A DNA stretch of 14,526 nucleotides from Bacteroidales bacterium (GTDB lineage: Bacteria > Bacteroidota > Bacteroidia > Bacteroidales > JAAUTT01). The notes beneath the pieces are model-generated. The model was not told where the DNA came from and did no database searches. It saw only the letters and a list, made by a program, of their open reading frames with translations. Both the position numbers and the translations under genes were made by a program. The stretch lies in contig JAAUTT010000024.1 of NCBI GenBank assembly GCA_012031335.1, positions 1-14,526 of the forward strand. Direction: 5' to 3'. Positions 1 to 7,627 of the stretch are shown here, in pieces. Positions within the stretch are counted from its first letter, which is position 1, and the number at the start of each line of letters is the position of its first letter.

Positions 1-335
1 GAGCGTGAAATGGAAAAGCTTATTCAGACTAAAACTGTTCCCGATGCTATTTTGCAGCAAACGATCCTTCTGCCATTGGTGCCATGAAAGCCTTAAAAAG
101 AAATGGATACAAAATCCCTCAGGATGTTGCCATTGTCGGTTTTACCGAATCTAAGGTTGCAGACCTGATTGATCCTCCGCTTACAAGTGTTGCCCAGCCC
201 ACTAACGAAATAGGCCAAACGGCGGCTCGGTTGCTCCTTCAGCAGATAAACCTCAAAGAGGGTGTTTTTGTTCCCCAAACCATTGTATTAAATGGAGCGC
301 TGAACATCAGGGGATCATCGCTCAAAAAAATATAA
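1..335 (+). CDS. LacI-family transcriptional regulator, C-terminal part, one frameshift
   Basis: This is the end of a LacI/GalR-type repressor; the DNA-binding helix-turn-helix part lies left of the window. What remains is the second half of the periplasmic-binding-protein-like effector domain. Visible family signatures are PDAI followed by AANDPSAIGAMKALKR, then GYKIPQDVAIVGF, then PPLTSVAQP and IGQTAARLLL, and a normal end at TAA 333-335. The segment before base 50 reads in frame 1 and the rest in frame 3. One T missing from the T-run at 50-53 would join PDAIF to AANDP, so an ATG at 84 is not a genuine start. The gene ends a few bases from the convergent GH2 gene, whose expression it might control (inference). 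Family certain, effector unknown. Confidence 0.85.
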
Positions 336-368
336 TCAAGAATTCGGGTTCAGCGCTGCTTAAATGTA

Positions 369-2785
369 TTATTTCTTCGAGGTAAGCAGTAGTTTCTCTT
401 TTTTAGTCCTTCTCCCGAAACGGATAATTCGAGGTCGCCCGCTTCGTTCGTCGATTGCACCAGAACAACCAGTTTTCCGCTAAAAGCTTTCATGGCGGGT
501 TTATGGAATACTTCCAGAGAGGTTGCATCTCCGTTGCATACTGCTCTGAATTTCCCGTTACCTTCTACCTTAAAAGTTAGGCTGTTTGAAGCGGTTGGAC
601 ATGGATTACCCTTTTTATCAACGATGGTGGCTGTTACATAACTCATATCCTCACTGTTGGCAACATGGTGCTTCTATCGGCCTCAAGTTTGATACCGTAG
701 GGCTTACCGGCCGTAACAACTGTTTTTCAGCCACGAGCTTTCCTCCTTCATCATATGCCACAACTTTTAATGTACCCGGTTCGTATTTCACATCCATCCA
801 CATTAAGCGGTAACGGTTTAGCTTGGTTGCATTACTTTTTCTTTGTATGCCCATGCTTTTGCCATTAATAAATAACTCGGCGCTGCTATGGTTTGTATAA
901 ACAAAAACAGGGGTAATTTCTCCCTCGCGGCCTTCCCAATTCCAGTGCGGAAGTATATGCAAGGTCTCGTCTTTGGAATTCCAGCGGCTACGGTATAGAT
1001 AATACCTGTCTTTTGGTAGTCCTGCCAGATCGCAAATACCAAAATAAGAATTCGCGAAGGCCAGTAATCATCGTAAGGTGTGGGTTCGCCCAGATAATCG
1101 AAGCCTGTCCATACAAATTCCCCGATCACCCAGGGCTTGTCGTCCTGCATCAAAAAATCGTCCTCAGGGATGTTGGACCAATTGCAATATTCCAGATCGT
1201 ACGATGAACATTGCATATCGTTGTAGGTTTTACCGGCAACATTGACAACAGGAAATTTGTATATACCTCTTGAACTGACGGTGGATGCTGTTTCGTGACC
1301 CTAGATGAATCCCTGCGGAAATTTATTGTAGGCTTCTTCGTATAAGGGAACCCGGTAATTTAATCCCGGAATATCCAGTAATGCTCCAAATCCGCTTTCC
1401 ATCACCGCCTTAACCTGATCCATCCCAACAGTCACCGGTCGGGTCGGGTCTTCGCGGTGAAACACATCCTGAAGCCATTTTGCCCGCTTCACACCTTCGC
1501 TTCCCCATTGGTCGGGGACTTCGTTTCCGGCACTCCACATAACAATACAGGGATGATTCCGGGTGGCACGAATCAGATTAACCACATCTTTTTCGGCCCA
1601 TTCATCAAAATAGAGGTTATAACCATGCTGTACCTTAGGTTTCTTCCATTCATCAAAACTTTCGGCCAGAAAAAGAAAACCCATTTCGTCGCAAAGTTCC
1701 AGTTGTTCCAGGGATGGCATATTGTGTGAGGACCGGATGGCATTGCATCCCATATCTTTCAGAATTGTCAGCTGCCGTTTCAGTGCAGCTTTGTTAATGG
1801 CAGTGCCAACAGGACCCAAATCGTGATGCAGGCAAACTCCCTTAAACTTTGTGACCTTCCCGTTAAGCTCGAATCCCTTGTTGGCAGTATATTTTATCTC
1901 GCGGATCCCAAACCGGATTATCTCCGTATCTTTTAAAATACCGCCCTGGTAAAGTTTCAATTCAGCTGTATAAAGTACAGGGGTTTCGGGACTCCATAGT
2001 TTCGGATTCTTAACAGGCAGGTTTTGTTCTATTTCATCGCCATATCTGTCTGCTACCGTATGCTCTGAAACAATATTTCCGGAAGCATCTCGGATGGTTG
2101 TTTTTATGGATAGGTTTTCGCCCTGCACTTGCGAACGGATATTCACCCTTGCCAGGTTTTCGGAAATATAAGGGGTGGTGATAAAATGTCCCCAATGTTT
2201 AAAACTGCTCTGGTTCTTCACAACAATAAGTACCTTACGGTAAAGACCTGCTCCGGGATACCAGCGCGACGAAAAGGTCTGGTTTTCGAGACGAACGGCA
2301 ATAACATTCTTTTTACCTTGTTCAATAAGACCCGTTATGTCGAAATAAAAATAGCTGTATCCATATTTCCAGTTTCCAGCTTTTTGCCCGTTAACATATA
2401 CCTCCGCATTGCTCATAGCACCATCGAAGGTAATGAGTACCTGTTTGCCGGCTGTAAAGTCGGGAAAATCGGTGATTGTGCGGTACCAGCCAACACCAAT
2501 AAATGGCAGGGCTCCTGTCCGTCCTGTTTTCTCTGTGGCAACCAGTTCATTGTTTTGCTCAATTTTCACTACTTGCTTGTCAATTTCCTTATCAAAAGGA
2601 CCGTATATTGCCCAGTCGTGCGGCACGGTAACAGATTGCCAGCCCGAATCATCAAAACTAACCTGGAATGCATCGGAGTTGTCTCCTTTAAAAAATTTCC
2701 ACGAATCAAGCTCTTTCATTGATGTTTGAGCAAAGGAACCCGAACAGATTATAAGCAGCAATAAAATGTAGTTTCGACGAATCAT
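369..2785 (-). pseudogene. GH2 beta-galactosidase-like glycoside hydrolase, secreted, with amber stop and several frameshifts
   Basis: A retaining exo-glycosidase of family GH2, probably a beta-galactosidase or beta-glucuronidase acting outside the cytoplasm. The ATG at 2785 opens a signal peptide (MIRRN, hydrophobic core, cut near residue 20). A sugar-binding jelly roll (about 25-190), an Ig-like domain (about 200-300) and a TIM barrel follow. The acid/base Glu is E422 in GNEVP; the nucleophile is about E556 in IGEFVWTGFDY. Ig-like C-terminal domains follow. Intact reading runs 2785-1304 and is stopped by TAG at 1301-1303, where relatives have Leu; the same frame then continues. One-base deletions are inferred near 1051-1056, 705-710 and 660-668. 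Another in the A-run near 402-407 would give an end at 369-371; without it the frame stops at 350. Repaired length is about 806 residues, normal for the family. Either a decayed gene or sequencing errors. Confidence 0.9.
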
Positions 2786-2981
2786 ACGATAGCTGATAGT
2801 TAATAGATAAGGGAAGCAATTTACTCTTTTTTAATTATTCGGCATGTATTAGTTCTGTCAATTCGCAGTCGTTTATTGCTGTTTGGGTGAAGAGTTTAGG
2901 TTTATTCCCTGATTGGAGTTAATTTACGGTTACTGGTACAAGAGTATTGTAGTTAAATACTGAGAAATTCTTATCTAAGGC
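2786..2981. other. Intergenic leader upstream of the GH2 gene
   Basis: AT-rich spacer between the GH2 start and the kinase remnant. No ORF of note is seen, and no copy of the Bacteroidota -7 element TAnnTTTG was found on the minus strand, so the GH2 promoter was not located. Confidence 0.4.
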
Positions 2982-3198
2982 TTATTCCTCTTTACAAGTG
3001 ACCAACGGAAGTTTTATGGTAAAGCAAACTCCAATCGGTGTATTTCGGCACTTACTTTTCCTTTAGAGATAATGGCCCTGGAAATATCCAAAAAAAATTT
3101 AGGGTTTCTTTCATTTTGTCTGTATATGCTATCAAAAGCCACTTACAGCGAAATTTTCGGATGGTCGGGTTATTTATTATCACTATTTTATCGGCCAT
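2982..3198 (-). pseudogene. Relic of a histidine kinase ATPase domain (C-terminal fragment)
   Basis: On the minus strand, three frames read in turn resemble the end of a HATPase_c domain. First comes IVIINNPTI (about 3162-3190), then FDSIYRQNERNPKF and LDISRAIISKGKVSAE (about 3046-3136), and after a further shift near 3042-3046, NTPIGVCFTIKLPLVTCKEE ending at TAA 2982-2984. The FTIKLPL tail is the typical closing strand of sensor kinases, and FDSIYRQNE resembles the F-box region. The glycine-rich G boxes are not recognisable. A stretch around 3300-3412 that reads YSLVYREFIQNTIT may be the N-box region of the same relic, but this is weak. At least two or three indels occur in about 200 bases, so it is very unlikely to be functional. 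The match is from memory of the family. Confidence 0.4.
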
Positions 3199-3502
3199 GA
3201 AACATAATTTCTGCTAACTTTGGGCCGACTTTGGGAAGTTTCCCCTGGTTAGTTAAACCTGAATGTATTTAGCTGTTATATTTACAGGTATAACTCTACC
3301 GGAAAAACATTAAGTAATGGTATTCTGAATAAATTCCCGGTAAACAAGAGAATACATTGGTACTGGAATTACATGTGGTTTTGGATCATTTACAACCGGC
3401 CGGAATATACCTTACGGTTAATAATATTTAGCTTTTAAATAACACCTTAAGCCTGCTTGGAAAAGTACAGGCCGGAGTTTTAAAAAATTAAGCGTACCCT
3501 GA
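3199..3502. other. Non-coding stretch upstream of the Mla-like operon
   Basis: About 300 AT-rich bases with no credible ORF; the longest ATG-started + frame here is about 16 codons. It probably holds the operon promoter and leader. Part of it (about 3300-3412, minus strand) may be an even more decayed extension of the kinase relic. Confidence 0.4.
3215..3222 (+). promoter_or_regulatory. Possible Bacteroidota -7 promoter element
   Basis: TAACTTTG fits the Bacteroidota consensus TAnnTTTG. It lies about 280 bases before the Mla-like operon and points toward it. No clear TTTG-type -33 element is seen at the expected distance upstream, so this is only a candidate. Confidence 0.22.
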
Positions 3503-4295
3503 ATGAAATTTAGAGACAGAGAATACATTTTCACGAAACGACTCGACGAATATTTTCAGGCTGTTTTATGAATCCTACAAGTTTGTTTTACATTTCTTTA
3601 AGGAGTCATTCCGTCGTCCGTTTCACCTGAAAGAATTAATAAACCAATGCTTTGAAATAGGTGTTAAAGCCTTGCCGCTGATTACGCTCACGGGCTTTAT
3701 AATTGGTATCGTTTTCACAAAACAATCGCGCCCTTCACTCGAAAGCTTCGGAGCCCAATCGTGGTTGCCGTCGCTGATGGGAATTGCTATCATCAAAGCG
3801 TTGGGACCTCTGGTTACTGCACTCATCTGTTCAGGTAAAGTAGGATCGGGTATCGGTGCCGAACTTGGTTCCATGAAGGTAACCGAGCAGATCGAAGCTA
3901 TGGAAGTTTCTGCGGTTAATCCATTCAAATTTCTGGTTGTGACCCGTATATGGGCAACAACTTTAACCATTCCCGTGCTTGCCTTTTATTGTACATTTGT
4001 TGGACTGTTCGGGTCGGCACTCAATGTTTATCTGATCGATTCGAGCAGTATTCTCACCTTTTACCAGAATGCTTTTTCTACAATCAACTTTATCGACATT
4101 TTCGAATCTATATTAAAATCAATAATATATGGCTTTACAATCGGTACCGTTGGTGCATTTAAGGGGTTCAATGCCTCACAGGGAACAAGGGGGGTCGGTA
4201 AAGCTGCAAATCAGGCTGTGGTGTCGTCTATGTTTCTGATTTTTATTGAAGAACTTATTATTGTTCAGATATTTAAATGGATCAGATATTTTTAA
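3503..4295 (+). CDS. mlaE: MlaE-type ABC transporter permease, one frameshift near the N-terminus
   Basis: Integral inner-membrane permease of an MCE-associated lipid ABC transporter (MlaE/YrbE family). From about base 3558 the frame reads through FRRPFHLKELINQCFEIGVK, then several membrane helices beginning at LPLITLTGFIIGIVF. The conserved core LVTALICSGKVGSGIGAELG and SMKVTEQIEAMEV is present, ending at TAA 4293-4295. The first in-frame alternative start is TTG at 3672, which would cut off the amphipathic N-terminus. An ATG at 3503 in the next frame begins MKFRDREYIFTKRLDEYFQA and closes at 3569. One missing base near 3559-3566 would join the two pieces into a protein of about 264 residues, usual for the family, so 3503 was chosen. 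First gene of a three-gene operon. Confidence 0.88.
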
Positions 4296-4298
4296 TTA

Positions 4299-5072
4299 AT
4301 GGAAAAGCTTAAACAACATATCATCAATAAAAACGAAACGGTTATTTCTATCCAGGGCCTTTATAAATCATTTGGCGATCTTGAGGTATTGAAGGGAATC
4401 GACTTTTCGCTTTATAAGGGCGAAAATGTGGCTATTCTGGGAAAATCGGGTACTGGGAAATCCGTACTGATTAAAATAATTGTTGGTTTACTCCAACCGG
4501 ATAAGGGAGAGGTAATTGCATTCGGAAAACGGGTGGATACATTAAAAAATAAGGAACTTAATGCCCTGCGTTTACGGATCGGGTTTTCGTTCCAGAGCAG
4601 TGCTTTGTACGATGGATTGAATGTTTATCAGAATCTTGCCTTTCCTTTAACGATGAATGTGAAGCATCTGACAAAAAAAGAAGTAAATTTGGCGGTCGAA
4701 AATGTGGCCGAGGCGGTAGGACTCAGAGACAAGCTTAAACAAATGCCATCTGATCTTTCGGGAGGCCAGCGTAAAAGAATTGGTATTGCGCGTACTTTGA
4801 TTCTGAAACCAGAAATTATGCTTTATGATGAGCCAACTGCAGGTTTGGATCCTATTACAAGCACCGAAATTATTAAGCTTATTAACCAGGTTCAGTACCA
4901 GTTTAATACAAGCTCTATAATCATAACTCACGATCTTACCTGTGCAAAAAGCACATCCGATCGTATTGCCATGTTACTCGATGGCAGGTTTATTAAAGTA
5001 GGCACCTTTGAGGAGGTGTTCGATACCGAAGATGAACAGGTAAAAGAGTTCTTTAACTATAATTTTATGTAA
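4299..5072 (+). CDS. mlaF: MlaF-type ABC transporter ATP-binding protein
   Basis: Cytoplasmic ATPase that powers the MlaE/MlaD lipid transporter. Of 257 residues, Walker A is GKSGTGKS (48-55), the Q-loop Gln is Q99, the ABC signature LSGGQ is at 153-157, Walker B IMLYDE at 173-178 is followed by the D-loop AGLD, and the switch His is H211 in ITHD. The pattern SGGQRKR with LYDEPTAGLDP is typical of the MlaF/Ttg2A branch. The ATG lies 3 bases after the permease stop and 6 bases separate its own stop from the MCE gene, so all three are almost certainly co-transcribed. The frame is intact, with all catalytic motifs present. Confidence 0.94.
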   Translation: MEKLKQHIINKNETVISIQGLYKSFGDLEVLKGIDFSLYKGENVAILGKSGTGKSVLIKIIVGLLQPDKGEVIAFGKRVDTLKNKELNALRLRIGFSFQSSALYDGLNVYQNLAFPLTMNVKHLTKKEVNLAVENVAEAVGLRDKLKQMPSDLSGGQRKRIGIARTLILKPEIMLYDEPTAGLDPITSTEIIKLINQVQYQFNTSSIIITHDLTCAKSTSDRIAMLLDGRFIKVGTFEEVFDTEDEQVKEFFNYNFM

Positions 5073-5078
5073 TAAAAC

Positions 5079-6041
5079 ATGAACGAGTCTTCAAATAAAC
5101 GTTTCATTATTGTCGGTCTGTTTATATTTATCGGTTTACTCATTCTTACCGGTGGAGTTTTTCTGGTTGGGAACTTGCGTAAAACCTTCGAAAAAAGGAT
5201 TGAACTCACTACCGTGTTCAACGATGTTGCAGGTTTACAGGTGGGTAACAATGTGTGGCTTTCGGGAGTAAAAGTTGGTACTGTTAGCGATCTTGCCTTT
5301 TATGGAAAATACAAGGTAAAAGTTCGCATTATGATTGAGGAAAAAGCAAAGCAGTTTATCCCTGTTGATGCCCAGGTTAAAATAAGCAGCGACGGATTCA
5401 TTGGTAATAAGATACTTGTTATTTTCGGCGGCACTAATTATTCTCAAAATGTAAAGGGTGGTGATACACTTGCGGCCTATGAAACCTTTACGAACGAAGA
5501 GGTATTTAACACATTGCAGGAAAACAATAAGAATTTACTTTCAATTACAAATAATCTTAAAACCCTGATTTTTAAACTACTTTCGGGTGAGGGTACCATC
5601 GGAAAACTGCTCAATGATAATGCCGTATACGAAAATTTTCAGTCTGCAACCGCATCTCTGGCCGGAGCCCTCGATAATACGCATAAAATGACCGAAACCC
5701 TGGTCAAATTCAGCGCTAAACTAAATCAAAAAGGAACATTAGCGAACGAACTAATCAACGATACAGTGACTTTTAATGCTATCAGAATTTCTATTGTTAA
5801 ACTTCAACAGGTGGCCGACTCTACCTCGGTTCTGATAAGTAACCTGAAACAGGATCAGGAAAATCCCAATTCGACCCTGGGTATCTTGTTAAAAGACAAA
5901 CAATCGGGCGAAAATCTAAAAGAAACCATAAAAAATCTGCAAACAAGTTCTCAAAAACTCGACGAAAATCTTGAGGCTATGAAACACAGTATATTTTTAA
6001 AGGGCTATTTTAAAAAGAAGGAACGTTCGGAAAAAAAATGA
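5079..6041 (+). CDS. mlaD: MlaD-type MCE-domain substrate-binding protein
   Basis: Membrane-anchored periplasmic MCE protein, the lipid-binding part of the Mla-like transporter. Of 320 residues, one N-terminal transmembrane helix covers about 9-31. The MCE domain covers about 40-118, with FNDVAGLQVGNNVWLSGVKV and GTVSDL followed by ISSDGFIGNK, all characteristic. A long, mostly helical and probably coiled-coil tail (about 140-310) follows. It contains the motif GEGTIGKLLND, often seen in Bacteroidota MCE proteins, and a related TLGILLKD. The protein ends in a basic stretch. The tail probably forms an oligomeric tube or tether, as in PqiB/YebT-type MCE proteins (inference). The frame is intact. 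No MlaB or MlaC gene follows, which is common in this phylum. Confidence 0.93.
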   Translation: MNESSNKRFIIVGLFIFIGLLILTGGVFLVGNLRKTFEKRIELTTVFNDVAGLQVGNNVWLSGVKVGTVSDLAFYGKYKVKVRIMIEEKAKQFIPVDAQVKISSDGFIGNKILVIFGGTNYSQNVKGGDTLAAYETFTNEEVFNTLQENNKNLLSITNNLKTLIFKLLSGEGTIGKLLNDNAVYENFQSATASLAGALDNTHKMTETLVKFSAKLNQKGTLANELINDTVTFNAIRISIVKLQQVADSTSVLISNLKQDQENPNSTLGILLKDKQSGENLKETIKNLQTSSQKLDENLEAMKHSIFLKGYFKKKERSEKK

Positions 6042-6386
6042 AGCTAAACCCTGATATGAAAAGGAATATATAAATTACGGTCTGCATACATTGGCAATAG
6101 GTAGTATCTTAATACACACTTTCATATGTACAAAATTTATTTAAATGGTCATATGGAATATCCATGATGATTTGTTCACTCTTGATTGGTGATCATTTCG
6201 GATCATGGAGATTTCATTTGTACAAAATTTTATTTTTAAGGTCAAATGGAATATCCATGATGCTTTTGTTCATCCCTATTGGTGATCTCTTCGGATCATG
6301 GACATTTCATACATTGATTCTTTTCAGGCGAAAACATGCTCTATCCATACCAATTTTCAGCGTGTTTTTAACTCCAGGCAGGAATG
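6042..6386. other. Convergent intergenic region holding a tandem repeat pair
   Basis: Spacer between the Mla-like operon and the oppositely oriented sigma factor gene. It holds two imperfect direct repeats (listed separately). No strong hairpin with a T-run was seen just after the MCE stop. A 90-codon + frame across the repeats was not accepted as a gene. Confidence 0.5.
6120..6310. repeat. Two imperfect tandem copies of a ~93-base unit, each with an internal inverted repeat
   Basis: Unit 1 covers about 6120-6211 and unit 2 about 6212-6304, with a stub of a third start (TTTCAT) at 6305-6310. By eye the copies agree at roughly 85 percent of positions; the best conserved parts are TTTCAT-TGTACAAAATTT, GGAATATCCATGATG and TTCGGATCATGGA. 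Each unit has arms TCCATGAT and ATCATGGA (6161-6168 with 6202-6209; 6254-6261 with 6295-6302) separated by exactly 33 bases in both copies. The arms are unchanged while the spacers differ, consistent with a conserved fold. Nature unknown: a miniature repeat family, a structured RNA or a protein-binding array are all possible. Confidence 0.85.
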
Positions 6387-7009
6387 CTACATATCTAATT
6401 TTGGAAGTAACCCGCTTTGATACTTTTGCTTTATAAACAGCAATATATTTTTTGTTGCAATGATAACCTGGGCCTGAACAGTTCTGTGCGATATTGATAA
6501 TTTCTCGGCTACTTCCTTGTATTTTAGTCCTTCTTCCTTTACCAGGATGAAAATTTCCCTGCATCGATGTGGCAAACTTTTTACTGCAGCATCGTAAATA
6601 GTCTTTAACTCATCGGAAAGCAAAATAGATTCGGGCGTATTATTCTCAATGAAAAAATCGTATGAAAACTGGTCTATTTGACTATGAATTACAAGTTTAT
6701 TTTTTTTCAGATATTTTAACGATTGATTTTTAACTGCTGAGTATAAATAGCCATCTATATTGATTAATCCCGGAAGTTTCTTTCTGTTTAACCATAAATA
6801 AAAAAATACATCAGCAACTATCTCACGATCATTCCCGTTACCGAATTTCAAAATTTTTGAGAAAGGAAAAAAACCCGGGTATAATAAAATTCGTAAAATG
6901 CCGCAAATGATTGTGAATCTCCATCAGCTATCCTTACAATTAACTTTTTAACTAACTCTTGCCTCTCTTGTGAAGTTTTAAAAGTTCCCTTAGGGTATAA
7001 AGGCTCCAT
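6387..7009 (-). CDS. ECF-type RNA polymerase sigma factor, one frameshift
   Basis: Sigma-70 family ECF factor of the Bacteroidota type. The N-terminal part from ATG 7009 begins MEPLYPKGTF and contains IADGDSQSFAAFYEFYYTRV, the typical region 2 opening. It closes at TGA after SQKF. The body then continues in another frame as KFGNGNDREIVADVFFYLW (region 2) and YLYSAVKNQSLKYLKK. Region 4 follows: LPHRCREIFILVKEEGLK then YKEVAEKLSISHRTVQAQV, a clear helix-turn-helix. One missing base near 6847-6858, in adjoining A and T runs, reconnects them into about 207 residues. It ends at TAG 6387-6389. Such factors are usually followed by a FecR-type anti-sigma gene and SusC/SusD; neither follows here, so its signal and targets are unknown. 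Confidence 0.86.
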
Positions 7010-7627
7010 TCATCAGAAAATAGATCCGCTCTACGAATAATCCAGTCTCGTAAACGGTTTGTTTTAATTATTAACACATTAGTAATATTCAGGCTTAAAT
7101 AAGTATGTGGCTGTTAGGCAAAAGATTAAGTGCTATTTATTAATTCAGTGGATAATGTATAATTCATCGTGCTAATATTTAGAGTTCAATTTAATAGGTA
7201 TCAAAATTTATCACAGGCACTCTCCTGTGAAATAAAAGTATTTTCTACACTTTTTTATGTCTTATACTAATATTCGACATAAAAGTTATCCATCCAATTA
7301 CAAACTCTATATAAGAGACAGTAACCTGCAATATGGCCTAATAGCCGGACTTAAAAAGCATTTAAACAATAATCCAGCCATCAGACCACTGACGACAGCA
7401 AATAGCCGGTTCAATCAAAAAAAATTTAGATGTAACCCTGGGTTGTATCAGCAGTGGAAAGTCGATAGATGATTTTCGACTTATCATACGTAAATTAACT
7501 ACACGCCTGATTCAATTTAAATATTCCCTAAATTCTATCTCCTGCGAGTACAAATAATTTCAAATGATTTTAAGTCAGATATTGAATTATCTGTCAATTT
7601 ATCTTACTGTATTTCTACGTTAAAATT
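7010..7627. other. Non-coding stretch between PAS kinase and sigma factor
   Basis: About 620 AT-rich bases. Short frames on both strands (for example a 71-codon + frame at 7257-7472) match no family I recognise and lack coding character. A perfect hairpin at 7211-7230 is the only clear structure. The sigma factor promoter should lie here, but no good TAnnTTTG was found on the minus strand. Confidence 0.4.
7211..7230. terminator. Perfect 7-bp hairpin, possible terminator
   Basis: TCACAGG and CCTGTGA are exact inverted copies around the 6-base loop CACTCT. The flanks are A/T-rich, but there is no strong T-run on either side. It lies about 400 bases after the PAS kinase stop and 200 before the sigma factor start, so it could be a weak terminator or an operator. 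Confidence 0.3.

Noticed and set aside
2129..2729. Long + strand ORFs inside the GH2 gene
   Set aside because: They lie opposite a clearly homologous GH2 reading frame and show no family motifs; antisense shadows.
6164..6436. 90-codon + strand ORF spanning the tandem repeats, giving a repeated protein segment
   Set aside because: It overlaps the 3' end of the sigma factor gene, and its repeated residues simply follow from the DNA repeat whose period is a multiple of three.
7309..7323. TATAAGAGACAG resembling the end of a Tn5-type mosaic or library adapter
   Set aside because: Only about 12 bases agree and the flanking bases differ; too short to claim adapter or transposon contamination.
7257..7472. 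71-codon + strand ORF in the sigma/kinase gap
   Set aside because: It has an ATG but no recognisable family, sits isolated in AT-rich non-coding sequence, and has no conserved-looking motif; likely chance.
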